From: Paguma larvata
Taxonomy: Eukaryota > Chordata > Mammalia > Carnivora > Viverridae
Direction of reading: 5' to 3'
Length of the DNA: 64,000 nt
Assembly (NCBI GenBank): GCA_030068075.1
Contig: CM057826.1
Coordinates: 108,479,746 to 108,543,745, forward strand
In this document: positions 35,860 through 47,495 of the stretch, piece after piece
Position numbering within the stretch: position 1 is the stretch's first letter
How the letters are laid out: every line of letters starts with the position of its first letter
Position numbers and translations under genes: made by a program
The notes under the pieces: generated by a model
What the model was told of the DNA's origin: nothing
Seen by the model: the letters and a program-made list of their open reading frames with translations, nothing else
Database searches by the model: none

Positions 35860-37299
35860 GTGCAAGTATGCTGAGTAGTCAATTAGTCAATTACTCATAT
35901 CATTGTCTCTTATGATGTAAACAATGAGTCCACCCTCACATACAATTTAAGTAAGATTGAACTTATTTAGTAGGACTGAGGGTACTAAAAATAATATGGC
36001 ATTTGTAAATGGGGAATCTGCAAGCAGGCCGCTCAGATTGTTCACTTGGTAAATAAAAACCAAAAAAAGTGCTATTAGTGCCTGTCTAAATGAAACCAAC
36101 AAATTCAGAAGAGTTCACTCATGAGAAATATTTTTAAAATAAAAGAACAGCTAGGAAAATATGACCTGTGCTTTAAAAATTAATCCAAAAAGCCCTGTCA
36201 AGAGACATTTAATAATAGAATCTTTTTTATTCCTACAGGTATTATTCAATTTGAGTTAAAACTACACCTTGAATGATTCATTGACAAGTATGAAGGATAT
36301 AAATCTGGATTTACACAAAAAATAGAATATGAATAGATATAAAACACATGTACACACACACCAAGATGTGAAGAAAGGGGTCCTGGGGAGGCTGGAAGAC
36401 AAACAAGACAGCCCAGATCAATTTTTTTTTTATTAACTTGGAAGAAAGAGGGGCCGTGAAGTGAGAGTCCCCTGCCAGAGAGGCTACATTTGGCCCCGGG
36501 CCCTCACCAGCAAGCAGGGAAGTGTAGAGCTGGCTAAGAGTGTCAGACCAGCTGAATGCTTTCTTGCTTTAAGGGTTCTGTTGCCATAGGAACAGTCACC
36601 CTCTCTCTTCTAAAAGGTGGTTAATAATTAGATTTGGGAGAAAGAAAATTCTATTTCAAACTTGAATGCAACTCACTCCTGTCTCTGATGCTGTCATCCT
36701 GGGTGTTATTACTAAAAATTCAGAATATCTTGGGAACTGACAACCAGAAAAAGATACTAGAATCTAAATATGAAGAAAAGACTGCAAAAATCTGTCCAAA
36801 CTCTTTGGTAGGGGTCTATGAGATATGACTCCAAAATTGTGATGCATGTTTGCTTTGAGTGTGTGTTTCAGCAAACAAACCAGGATGTGCATAGAGAGAT
36901 TCATGCCATGTATTATAAAGAAAAAAGGGATATATGCTTAGTCCAACAATATCATCATTGTTTGAAACTCTTCTAGAAATCTTCTCATAATAGTACCTTT
37001 ATATCTAGTTTAAAAGCCCCCCTGGGAAATCTGTGCCTGAATATTATAGACATATCTCATGCAGTAAATACATAATTTTACGTCAATGGCACAGGCCACT
37101 ATGATTCCAGAGCAAAAAAGAATGAACTGTTCTTGTTTAACCTAGTAGCAGAAGCACCAAACCACCCTTAAACATTATGTCTACCTCACAGTGCTCCCTG
37201 CCAGAGCAGACAGTCTCCCAAACTATTGTCTGACCTCCAGGACAATAGGCTATGGGTATGAAGTGGATTGCAGAGTAAGAAAAAGGAAAATATTATAAC
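35860..37299. other. Unassigned AT-rich DNA
   Basis: No gene or repeat was recognised. Confidence 0.35.
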
Positions 37300-38030
37300 T
37301 ATACAAACTCATTAGGGTGACAATTATTAAAAAAAAGATAATAAGCGTTGGTGAGAATGAGGAAAAATTGGAACCTCATGAAATTGCTGGTGGAAATGCA
37401 ACAAGGTGAAGCTGCTATGGAACACTGTGTGGTGTTTCCTCAAAAAATTAAACAGAATTAATATGAACCAGCAATTCCACTCTTAGTAATATACCCAAAA
37501 AAATTGGAAGAAGGGGCTTCAAAACATATTTGCACACCAGAGTCCATAACAGCATTATTCGCAAGAGCTAAAACATGGATATAACTCAAACGTAGATTAA
37601 AATAGATTAAAAAAAAAGTGAGGTATATAGATACAATGGAATATTACTTAGTCTTAAAAAGGAATGGAATTCTGTTACATGCTATAATGTGGGTGAACTT
37701 TGAGGACATTATGTTAATTGAAATAAGCCAGACACAAAAGGACAAATATGCATGATCCCACTCACATGAGGTAGCTGGAATGGTCAAATTCATAGAGATG
37801 AAAGTCAAATGGTGGTTGCCAGACACCAGCAGGGATAGGAAGGAATGGAGAATGATTGCTTAATAAGCACAGGGCTTCAGATTGGGAAGGCAGAAAACTT
37901 CTAGAAGTGGATAGTGGTAATGGTTGTACAACAATGTGAATATATTCAATACCACTGAATTGTACAGTTAAAATGGGGAGAATGGTAAATTTTATGTTAT
38001 GTATATTTCAAGTCAACAAAAAAAATTACA
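37300..38030 (+). repeat. Old L1M 3' end (L1MA/L1MB type)
   Basis: It holds GAACCAGCAATTCCACTCTT, AATGGAATATTACTTAGTC, TGAAATAAGCCAGACACAAAAG and CACTGAATTGTACAGTTAAAATG then GGTAAATTTTATGTTATG, the standard 3' end of that class, with an A-rich terminus. Confidence 0.9.
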
Positions 38031-41000
38031 TCTATAAAAACAAAGTCAGAGGAACTTTATGTGTCTTCAAATCTTCTAAGTCTTAGGTGATTTCTCACTC
38101 ACATAGCCTGGTACACACAGAAGTTCTCCAGGACCAACCCAAACATTTGAAGTTAGTTTGTCTGTCACCCATGACTCGATCCTGGTTTGGATGAAGGAAA
38201 GAAAAAGCAACTTCTCAGTGATGAGACTCACTCCTAAAACGGGTTGCTGGATTTGGCAAATAAAACCACAAGATAACGCAGTTAAATTTAAATTTCAAAT
38301 AAACATCAAAAAATTTTTGGTGTATGTATATCCTAATTGTTGCATGTAACACATCTATACTAAAAATGTTTTGTTGTCTACCTAAAGTTCAAATTTAACT
38401 GGGCATCTTGTATTTTATCTGACAATCCTAGTCCTAAATGACATTGCTTCTATTTGATGATACTGTCTCTTGCATATAAACACTGGCTCTATTTAAAGGC
38501 CACTACTGCCTGGGTCTGCTGCACTCAGGCGTGAACCAAGCTGTTATCAATCCTTCTAGTGCAGAGAGCAGATAATGAAACACAGACCTGGTCACAGTCA
38601 CTTTCTCCCATTATGCAACAGTCCATTTATCTCCAAAATCCAACACTTCAGCCCTTGTCCTCAGCTGGGGGTTAAGTACTATTCCATTCTACCCATTAGC
38701 TTAGCTCTCCATGGGGCCTGGAGTTTAGAGGAGCCTGGTGGATTCTACCAGTCCTCCCTAATTGGTCATTAGATTTAGAAATATCACACTGAAAAGCTGT
38801 TTACCTCATCGTTTCTAGCTCTCCTTATCTAAATATGTCTGAGATGCTTTCCAACAGGAAGGACATTTTAAAACTATCACTGCCAAGTTTTTCTGTAAAT
38901 ATATCCCCTGGGTTATTAAACATGTAGTACAAGTCTCAAGTAAACTTCATGAAAAGGACAACCTATTCTCCATCTTATACCTAAAGAGACAGACCAAGTA
39001 ATGACTCTCTCAGTCAATTGTCCACTCAACACTGTCACTTCCTTCTCTTCACCTGCCTTGCCATTCCCTAGATATGCTTCTTTCCTTAAAATCTGGTGTG
39101 GAAACCAGATGTGTGTTTCCCATCGTGATTCTACTTGCTGGTTCCCTTTTGGACCCACTGTTCTGATTGTCAAAGCCACAAGAAGGAAATACTCAAAAAA
39201 GCAGGAGAATAAAACTAATAAGAAACTGGTCATAAAGGATGTTTGTCCTTCACTGTGTCACTTTTGGGTCTGCTACTCAAGGAGGTCAGCTAAAGGAATA
39301 CACACGACCCCTTCCACCAAACCTACTGTGTTCTCAGTTTCCCAGAACAGAAATATGCAATTCAGTTCAGCAAATACCCTTAGACTTCCCTGTATATGGA
39401 AGACACCACCAACTGATATCAAGGAGCCACATTATTAAGACATTTTCACTGCCCACAGAGCACTTAAAAAACTCAAAGAAAATGAAAGTAAACCAATTAC
39501 TTTATAACTGGTTCCTTAATACATCTTAATTCAGCGAGGCACTAACATGAAATGGTTTTATTTTTCTACGATTCCTTCTTTCAACCACACTTCCCACTTT
39601 CCCTTCCTTTAATAAAATTTTGGATGAATTTTATATTTTTTGGTCACTTGAAACTATTAGAAGGCCAATTCTGTCTCAAACTCCATTCCCACATGTGATT
39701 CAAACCTTCCCCTCCATGACTGGGCTCAAGGGATTTGGAGAGAAAACCTTGTGATCTGTTCCTCTGCTTCCTTTCTCACTTGGCTCCCTAAATGAGAGGT
39801 AGGAAAACCCTCTTATCCCAGGGCATATTGTTTCCTCACCTCCACCTTTTCCTTCAAGGGCTAGTCCCTTCAGAGTTGGGGGCTGGGAGATATAGGGAGG
39901 GAAGATCCTAACTGACAGCCCAGTGGTGGACAGAGGTGCCTATTTTGCTCAGGTTTAATGTGGTCCCAACTACTGATATGGTGGCATTCAAAATAATGGT
40001 CCGTGTGTCTCTCAGGTATTGTTCAGCTTGATCCTAGCCCTTTCTTTCTCACCTCAGCTGCAAATAAAGCATCACTTTACCTGGTCCAGGGGACATCGGG
40101 GCAACTCTACATCCTGATTGTAACCTCAGCGCTCCTTCATGTGGAGTTATAGGAATCACACACATCCCCCCTGGAACCCTCTGAAGGGCCTGAGCAGTGA
40201 GGAACATGCCTGAGCCTTTTTCTCCTTCCCCCCTAGTAACTGTGTCTCAGTTCTTCTCACTCCACTAAACAGACTCCTTCCACAGGACTGTCAGATTCAG
40301 AAATCTCCAGGTGAGAAGCAACTTTCTCTCATAGTCAAGGACACTGTTTTCCATCCTTTGGGGATACATGTCATGCTGTCCCCAAAACCCCCTCAGCACT
40401 CTCTCCTCTGTGCCAGTGGCAGCTGCACGTTGTTCCTTGGAAAGCATCCATTCAGGGAGAAGGAGGCCAACTTCTCTTTCTTACAAACACACTCAGTCTA
40501 TGAGTGATTCCCTTGCATCTATGAGGATGGTTGGAGCATTTCCAGCTCATCCGCCACCACAGAGAGGACTCTCACCATAAACACTCTGCCATGCTTAGTA
40601 CTCTCTCAGTGACTACCCTCCCCTTCCAGTGCTCTCCTCACATGGGCCTGGAGGTGGAGTGAAGAGTGTGGCAACAGAATTTTGTTTACAGATTTGGGTT
40701 CTTATTGTCAATTCCAGGGCACCAAGACACTTCCAACTCCACATCCCCACCTCTACTCCTAGTCTCCAAATGACACTAACCAACTGGTACCCTCAAATCT
40801 CCTTGGTTTATACTTGCCTTAATCCATTGACTTAGTTCACTCCATAGTTTTACACTGAGCTTCCGTGGGATGCGAGCCACTAGGAAAGCGTGATAAGCAG
40901 GGCAGAGGTAAGAAACAAAACAGTACCTGAAATGGAAGTGTAGGTTTGGAGGTGGAAAAGGTAAACAAGACATGACAGTGGGGTGCTGTGTCGCTCATTT

Positions 41001-41203
41001 TCTTTCACAAATACACAGCTGTTTCTCAGAGGTTTCATGATGTGTAACATGGCAACAAATTGCATGCAGAAGAAGATATAAGAATCCATCTGTCTTTTAT
41101 GAAGCCAGATATGGAAGAGATTTGTAAAATGTGTAAAAGAATACATTTTTCTCCCTACTTTTGCTTTGTAAAATATAGGTTAGATTTTATAAAATTTAAT
41201 TTT
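38031..41203. other. Unassigned 3.2-kb stretch
   Basis: This is one of the longest parts without a recognised repeat. It holds the 145-codon frame 39001-39438 and several shorter frames around 40.3-40.8 kb, none with a recognisable domain. It may contain very old or unfamiliar repeats, or regulatory DNA. Confidence 0.35.
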
Positions 41204-41351
41204 GGGGCATATGAGTGACTCAATCAGTTGAGTGTCCAACTCTTAATTTTGGCTCAGCTTATGGTCCCTGGTTTGTCGGATGGGGTCCCACATTGGGCTC
41301 TGCTGCTTAAGATTCTCTCTCTCTCTCTTCTCTGCCCCTCTCCCACTCTCC

Positions 41352-41394
<43 letters not shown>

Positions 41395-41428
41395 GATAAA
41401 AAGTAAAACAAAATAATAAAATAAAACT
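41204..41428 (+). mobile_element. CanSINE (SINEC_Fc type), diverged
   Basis: GGGGCATATGAGTGACTCAATC, CCAACTCTTAATTTTGGCTC, a CT run at about 41361-41392 and an A-rich tail with AATAAAATAAAA are present. Confidence 0.92.
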
Positions 41429-41486
41429 CATTTTATGTTAACCTGTAAGGAGTTTCTTTTATTATTTTTAAAATAATTAAGTATTT

Positions 41487-41692
41487 GGGAGTGCTTGGGT
41501 GGCTCAGTCAATTAAGCACCCAATTCTTGATTTCAGCTCAGGTCATGATCTCACAGTTCGTGAATTCAAGCCCCTCATTAGATTCTGTGCTGATAGGTTG
41601 GAGCCTGCTTAGGATTCTATGTTTCCCTCTCTCTCTGCCCCTTTCCCATATATGCACTCTCTCTCTTTCTCAAAAATAAATAAATGTTTTTT
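41487..41692 (+). mobile_element. CanSINE (SINEC_Fc type)
   Basis: GGAGTGCTTGGGTGGCTCAG, GCTCAGGTCATGATCTCACAG and AAAAATAAATAAATG are present. It lies 58 bases after the preceding SINE in the same orientation. Confidence 0.95.
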
Positions 41693-41787
41693 AAATAATA
41701 ATTATTTTAAATTTTTTCTCAGTTTTCATTTCTAATACAGTAAAAATCAAAATATAAAACCCGTATAAACAAAACTCTTTGGGATTT

Positions 41788-42150
41788 ATTATGGACTGAA
41801 TGTTTGTGCTCCCCCCAAATATATATGTTTAAGCCCTCACTCCCACATAATTGTATTGAAAGGTAAGCACCTTTGGAGGTGATTAGATATGAATTAGGTT
41901 ACAAGGGTGACAGGATTACTGTCCTTAGAAGAAAAAGGAAAGGGACCAGAGCTTTCTCTCTGTGTCTGCCATGTGAGGATACAAAGAGAAGACAGCTGTG
42001 GACAAGCCAGGAAGCAGGTTCTCACCAGAAACAAAATGTGCCAGAACCTTCATCTTGGATTCCTTGCCTCCAGAACAACGAGAAATAAATGTCTGTAGTT
42101 TAAGCCACCTAGGCTATGGCATTTTGGTATGGCAGCTGAAGCTAAGACAC
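41788..42150 (+). mobile_element. ERVL-MaLR solo LTR, MST-type
   Basis: ATTATGGACTGAATGTTTGTG, GGTAAGCACCTTTGGAGGTG, GCCATGTGAGGATACAAAG, GCCTCCAGAACAACGAG and GTTTAAGCCACCTAGGCTATG follow the MST LTR order, close to full length. Confidence 0.88.
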
Positions 42151-42289
42151 GGTCCTTAATAATTTTGAAGAGGTCAAGGGTCTTGACACTGAAAGATTTG
42201 TGAAACATCAGTCAGGTCCAATGATCTGTTTTCAGAATTTATGCTGTATACATGACTATAGTTCATAGTAATTTCTTCCTTCTGAAACT

Positions 42290-43129
42290 CTATCCTTTGT
42301 GGCCCAGGATAATCTGGAGAAAGCCTTTCCTGACCATACCTTTTAAGTCTTCTTACTAATTTCTATTCTTCCACCTACTGCTTTAAAAACCAAGAATTCT
42401 TTAGAGATCTAGCTTTGTTCTTCCCTGTTTTTGTCCTATAATCTGTTCCATGGTTTCAACTCTTACCTCAATGTGTGTCTGCCAAATTCTCTTACCCTGC
42501 CCAACCAAGACTTCCCATGTTCCCACTGGACATCTGCTGTTCAACAGGGCCTCAAACTCAACATGCCTGAAACCTGACATACAGCCTTCCTCCCAGGACT
42601 TTGCTCCTGAACCCCTCAGATCCAGGGCATCAAGATATGCCACACGGTGGAAAGTGAAACTCCTCACTCCAAACATAGCAGTTATAGTACCCAATCAAGT
42701 CCACCTCCCACAATGCTTCCCACATCTGCCCCAAACCATGCCCCAAACCTCACCTTGGCTCCTGCCCTTGTTATCAGCCCTGTTTGCCACCATAGCTTTC
42801 TAACTGTTCCTTTGATTTCCAAACTATCTCCCTTCTCAAATCCATGCTTTAGGCCACCTCATGACTTACCCTACATTCTAGTCAAATCATATTACCCCTC
42901 TATGCAAAACCTATGTCTCCCCACTGCCCGAAAAAAGGAAAGAATCCTTGAAATGACATTATGCAATCTAGCCCCACCTTCATATCTAGCTCTTTCTCCC
43001 ACTTCATTTCCCAAATATCTTATACTTAGGCCACATAAAACTTTGCAATTTTTCCAAAAACTGCTCATGCAGCTCTTTGCTCAAGCTGTTTTAGACCACC
43101 TTTCTCTCTTGGAAAGAACGTAGCTGCTT
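42290..43129 (+). repeat. L2 LINE region, diverged
   Basis: Words include AAAGCCTTTCCTGACCATACC, AATGACATTATGCAATCTAG, CCCCACCTTCATATCTAGC and CTCATGCAGCTCTTTGC. The open frames of 117 and 158 codons here have the Pro/Ser/Leu-rich composition of L2 DNA and no domain. Confidence 0.55.
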
Positions 43130-43315
43130 GAAGCAATGCATCTGAGTTCAGGTGTATTTGTGTCATATCAAACTGCATCTACTTCAGTTTCCCCACCTTT
43201 AAAATAGGGATAACAATTACAAATAAATCTTTGAGCTTTTCTGAAGTTTAAGAGATGATGCATTCAAAAGAGCTTAACACAATCCCTAACATGTTCATAT
43301 CTTAGTTTCTGATTT
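43130..43315 (+). repeat. MIR SINE
   Basis: GCATCTGAGTTCAGGTG, ACTTCAGTTTCCCCACC, TTTAAAATAGGGATAACAATTAC and AAGAGCTTAACACAATCCC follow the forward MIR order. Confidence 0.75.
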
Positions 43316-43334
43316 TGTTATTGGTGTTAATTTA

Positions 43335-43500
43335 CCTATGCTTACCAAAAACTGTTCATTCTTCAAGGCCCCTACAAAATGGCACTTCTCTATGGAAACT
43401 CCCTCAAGTTCCTTAGCCAAAACCATCCTCCCTCTGCCTCTCACCATAAGTTGATCACCCAAGTTAGAATATTTACACTCTGCTTTGCATGCTAATTAGT
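43335..43500 (+). repeat. L2 LINE fragment
   Basis: TTCATTCTTCAAGGCCCCTAC and CTATGGAAACTCCCTC are L2 words. Confidence 0.55.
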
Positions 43501-44219
43501 TCCTTGGATGTATGTACATCATTCCAAACCCCTCCTTTACACTCCCCCACCACACACACACAAACTTGGTGGCAAACTTCCATTAATTTAGGACCATTTG
43601 GGGCTCCAGCTAAAAGTTTCAATTTGATGCCTTTTGATCAAGTAAAACACCTCATTTTTGAGATCTAAGCCCCCACTGACAACATTGCTCTCAATGCTAC
43701 TTGAGGCCACAGAAAAGTTTTCTATTTTCTATTTTTACTAATGTTGCTATAGTAAATGGCTAGTTCTTCATTGCCCTATTCCTTCAATTTGTCTCTGATT
43801 CCACTGAAATGTTACTTAACAATTTAAAAAATTTTTTAAATCTCTACTTCCCTAGAAATCACAGTTTCACTTAAGTTTTTCTGTAAAATTTGTGAGACCT
43901 ATTTAATTGTGACAAAAACAAACAAACAAACAAACAAAAAGATTTAAAAATATTTGGGATAAGATCAATAAATATGAGAGTACCAACTACAAATTATACA
44001 TTTAAATATAAAAGACTCTTCAAATTTTTAAGATGTAGCTCATCTAAAAAAATACAAATTTTCCAAAGAAATTCAAGGGGTAAAGGTAAAATATTTTGAT
44101 TGTCAGAAATTGCATATTTTGTTCATTTTAATTAAGGTAAAATGGCCTGTCAAACTAATAAAATGGGGCTCAACTCTGCTCAAAAGATACTTTCACATTC
44201 TAATTAGAAAACAGGATGA
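43501..44219. other. Unassigned AT-rich DNA with CAAA repeat
   Basis: A short (CAAA)n run lies at about 43915-43940. No gene was found. Confidence 0.5.
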
Positions 44220-44247
44220 AGCTAAATTTACATCTAAAGGAGCTAGA

Positions 44248-44471
44248 GGGGCAACTGGGTGACTCAGTTGGTTTAGCTTCCGACTTTGACTCAGAACATG
44301 ATCTCACAGTTCGTGGGCTCAAACTCATGTCAGGCTCTGTACTAACAGCACAGAACCTGGAGCCTTCTTCAGATTCTGCATCTCCCTCTCTCTCTGCCTC
44401 TCCATCACTTGTGCTCTGTCTTTCTCTCTCTTCTCTCTTTCTCTCAAAAATAAATAAACATTAAAAAAAAT
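44248..44471 (+). mobile_element. CanSINE inserted in the L1
   Basis: GGGGCAACTGGGTGACTCAG, TCAGAACATGATCTCACAG, a CT-rich part and AAAAATAAATAAACATT are present. The flanks AAAGGAGCTAGA and TTAAGAAGCTAGA are the duplicated L1 target site. Confidence 0.95.
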
Positions 44472-44633
44472 TTAAGAAGCTAGAAAAAGAAGAGCAAGCA
44501 AATCCCCAAAACAGCAGAAGGTAGGAAATAATGAAGATTAGAGAAGAAATGAATTATAGAAACTAAAAATAAATAAATACATAAGAAAATAGATCAATGA
44601 AACCAGGAGCTGGTTCTTTGAAAAAATCAACAA

Positions 44634-44745
44634 GTGATGAACCATGGGAATCTACCCCAAAACCAAGAGTACACTACACACTGTATGTTAGCCAATGTGA
44701 CAATAAATTATATTTTTTTAAAAAGATAAAAATAAAATAAAATTT
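44634..44745 (+). mobile_element. 3' end of a younger L1 inside the old L1
   Basis: GTGATGAACCATGGGAATC, ACACTGTATGTTAGCC and TGACAATAAATTATATT form the carnivore L1 3' terminus, followed by an impure A-rich tail. It sits in ORF2 right after the SWFFEKINK codons. The host ORF2 resumes at LPTNKSPGP, so roughly 0.28 kb of host sequence is missing at the site. No target duplication is visible. Confidence 0.85.
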
Positions 44746-45030
44746 AAAAACTCCCAACAAACAAAAGTCCAGGACCAAATGGCTTCCCAGGTGAAGTCTA
44801 CCAAACATTTAAAGAAGAATTAATAACTATTCTTCTGAAACTGCTCCAAAAAAAATAGAAAAGAAGGGAAAACTTCCAAATTAATTCTATGACACCAACA
44901 TTACCCCAATACCAAACCAGATAAAGACATCACACAAAAAAAAGAACTACAGGCCAAAATCTCTGATAAACACAGATGCAAAAATCCTCAACAAAATACT
45001 AGCAACGCAAATACCAACAATAAATTTAAA

Positions 45031-45239
45031 TATTTTTTAATGTTTATTTATTTTTGAGACAGGGAGAGACAGCATGAGTGGGGGAGGGGCAGAGAGAGAG
45101 GGAGATACAGAATCCAAAGCAGGCTCCAGGCTCTGAGCTGTCAGCACAGAGCCCAACACAGGGCTCGAACTCACAGACCGCGAGATCATGACCTGAGCCA
45201 AAGTCGGACGCTCAACCGACTGAGCCACCCAGGTGCCCC
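45031..45239 (-). mobile_element. CanSINE inserted in the L1
   Basis: TTTTTTAATGTTTATTTATT, a GA-rich stretch, GGGCTCGAACTCACAGACC, ATGACCTGAGCCAAAGTCGG and GAGCCACCCAGGTGCCCC. The copy is close to consensus. A perfect 10-bp target duplication TAAATTTAAA lies at 45021-45030 and 45240-45249. Confidence 0.98.
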
Positions 45240-46246
45240 TAAATTTAAAAAATCATTCACCACAACCAAGTAGGATTTATTCCTGGGAGTATTCACAAAT
45301 CAGTCAATATGACACATCACATCAATAAGGGAAAGGATAAACCAAATGATCATTTCAATAAATGCAGAAAAAGCATCTGACAAAGTACAGCATATATTCA
45401 TGAGAAAAACCCTCAACAAAGTAGGTTTATAGGAAACAAACTCCAACGTAATAAGGGCCTTATATGAAAAAGCCAAAGCAAACATCATAGTCAATGGGGA
45501 AAACTGAGACCTTTTCCTGTAAGGTCAGGATCAAGACAAGTATGTTCACTCTCACCGCTTTTATTCAAAATAGTCCTGAGAAGTCCTAGCCACAGCAATC
45601 AAACAACAAAAAGAAATAAAAGGTATCCAAATGGGTAAGGAGACAGTCAAACTGTCACTATTTTCAGATGGCACAGTATTATATATAGAAAACCCTAAAG
45701 ACACCAAAAAACCGCTAGAACTGACACATGAATTCAGTAAAGTTGTAGGATATAAAATAAAGGTACAGAAATCCATTGCATTTCTATATACTAATAATGA
45801 AGCAGCAAAAAGAGAAATTAAGAAAACAATCCCATTTACAATTGCATCAAAAATAATAAAGTTCCCGGGAATAAACTTAACCAAAGAGATGAAAGACCTA
45901 TCATCTGAAAACTATAAAACACTGATGAAATAAACTGAAGAAGACAAGAAGAAATAGAAAGACATTCCATGCTTAAGGATTAGAAGAACAAATACTGATA
46001 CAATGCTTATACTACCTAAGGCAACCTACATATTTAATACAATCCCTACCAAAATATCAATAGCAGTTTTCACAGGTCTGGAACAAACAATCCTAAACTT
46101 TGTATGGAACAACAAAAGACCCTGAACAGCCAAAGCAATGTTGTAAAAGAAAAACAAAACCAGAAGTATCATCATTCCAGGCTTCAAGTTGTAGTATAGG
46201 ACTATAGTCATCAAAACTGCATGGCACTAGCACAAAAATACTCACA

Positions 46247-46660
46247 GAGGGGTGTCAGGTGGCTCAGTTGGTAAAGCATCCGATTCTTGATTTCAGCTCA
46301 GATCATGATCCCAGGGGTGTTGGATCGAGCCCCACATTGGGCTCCATGCTGAGCATGGAGACTGCTTAAGACTCTCTCTCAGGGCACCAGGGTGACTGAG
46401 TCAGTTAAGCATCCATCCAACTCTTGATTTTGGCTCAGGGCATGATCTTGCGGTTCGTGAGACTGAGCCCCACCTTGGGCTCTGCACTGACAGTGCAGAA
46501 CATACTTAAGATTCTCTCTCTCCCTCTCTCTCTGCACCTCCCCTGCTTGCTCTCCCTCTCTTTCCTCTCTCAAAATAAATAAACTTTAAAAAAAAAACAT
46601 TCTATTTCTCGCTCCCCCTGTACCACTTGTGCTCTCACACACTTAAAACAATTTTTAAAT
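46247..46660 (+). mobile_element. CanSINE interrupted by a second CanSINE
   Basis: The left part (46247-46380) has GGGTGTCAGGTGGCTCAGTTG, GATTCTTGATTTCAGCTCAG and CCCCACATTGGGCTCC, and stops in the CT-rich stretch. The CT-rich and A-rich remainder (CTCGCTCCCCCTGTACC, then AAAACAATTTTTAA) resumes at about 46598. Confidence 0.88.
46381..46597 (+). mobile_element. CanSINE nested in a CanSINE
   Basis: A complete second copy: GGCACCAGGGTGACTGAGTC, GGCTCAGGGCATGATCTTG, CCCCACCTTGGGCTCTGC and AAAATAAATAAACTTT with an A-run. It carries a short CATC duplication in its left part (CATCCATCCAACTC). Confidence 0.93.
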
Positions 46661-47495
46661 GGACACAGAAATCAATAGAACAGAAAAGAAAACCCATATA
46701 TATACCCATGAACCCACAATTTATCTTCAACAAAAGAGGAAAGCACATGCAATGGGAAAATGACAGTCTCTTCAATGAGTAGTGTTGAGAAAACTACATG
46801 CTGAAGAATGAAAGTGGACTACTTTCTTATACCACACACAAAAATAAACTCAAAATGGATTAAAGACCTACCTGTGAGACCTGAAACCATAAAAACCTTA
46901 GAAGAGAGCACTGGCAGTAATTTCTCTGATGTGAGCTGTAGCATCATTTTCCTAGATATGTCTCCTGAGGTATGGGAAACAAAAGCAAGAGTAAACTACT
47001 GAGACTACATCAAAATAAAAGGCCTATGCACAAGCAAACAACCAATATAATTAAAAGGCAACCTATGGAATGGGAGAAGATATTTGCAAATGACATATCC
47101 AATGAAGGGTAGTATCCAAAATAAAAAAAAAATTGATGCAACTCAATACCCAAAAAACAAATAATCCAATTAATAATGAGCCGAAGACATGAACAGACAT
47201 AAAGATGGCCAAAGGAGGCATAAAAAGACATGACACAAAGATAAGGTTTAATCTTAAGCCAGTCAGAATGGCTAAAGTCAAAAACATAAGAAATAACAGG
47301 TGTTAGCAAAGATGTGGAGAAAAAGGAACCTTCTTGCACTACTGGTGGGAATGCAAACTGGTGCAGCCACCATGGAAAACAGTATGGAGGTTTCTCAAAA
47401 AGTTAACCTACATCATAGAACTACCCTACAATCCAGCAACTAAACTATTGGGTCTTTACCCAAAAATACAAAAAAACTAATTCAAAGGGACACAG

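Noticed and set aside
39001..39438. 145-codon plus-strand open frame
   Set aside because: No recognisable domain or splice signals; an overlapping frame is also open, so chance is the simplest reading.
42647..43123. 158-codon plus-strand open frame
   Set aside because: It lies in an L2-like stretch, is Pro/Ser/Leu-rich and has no domain, splice context or Kozak-like support.
46379..46573. Arg/Glu-rich minus-strand open frame
   Set aside because: It is antisense to the CT-rich part of a SINE.
47010..47339. Minus-strand frame of 109 codons with hydrophobic stretches
   Set aside because: Antisense to the old L1 ORF2.
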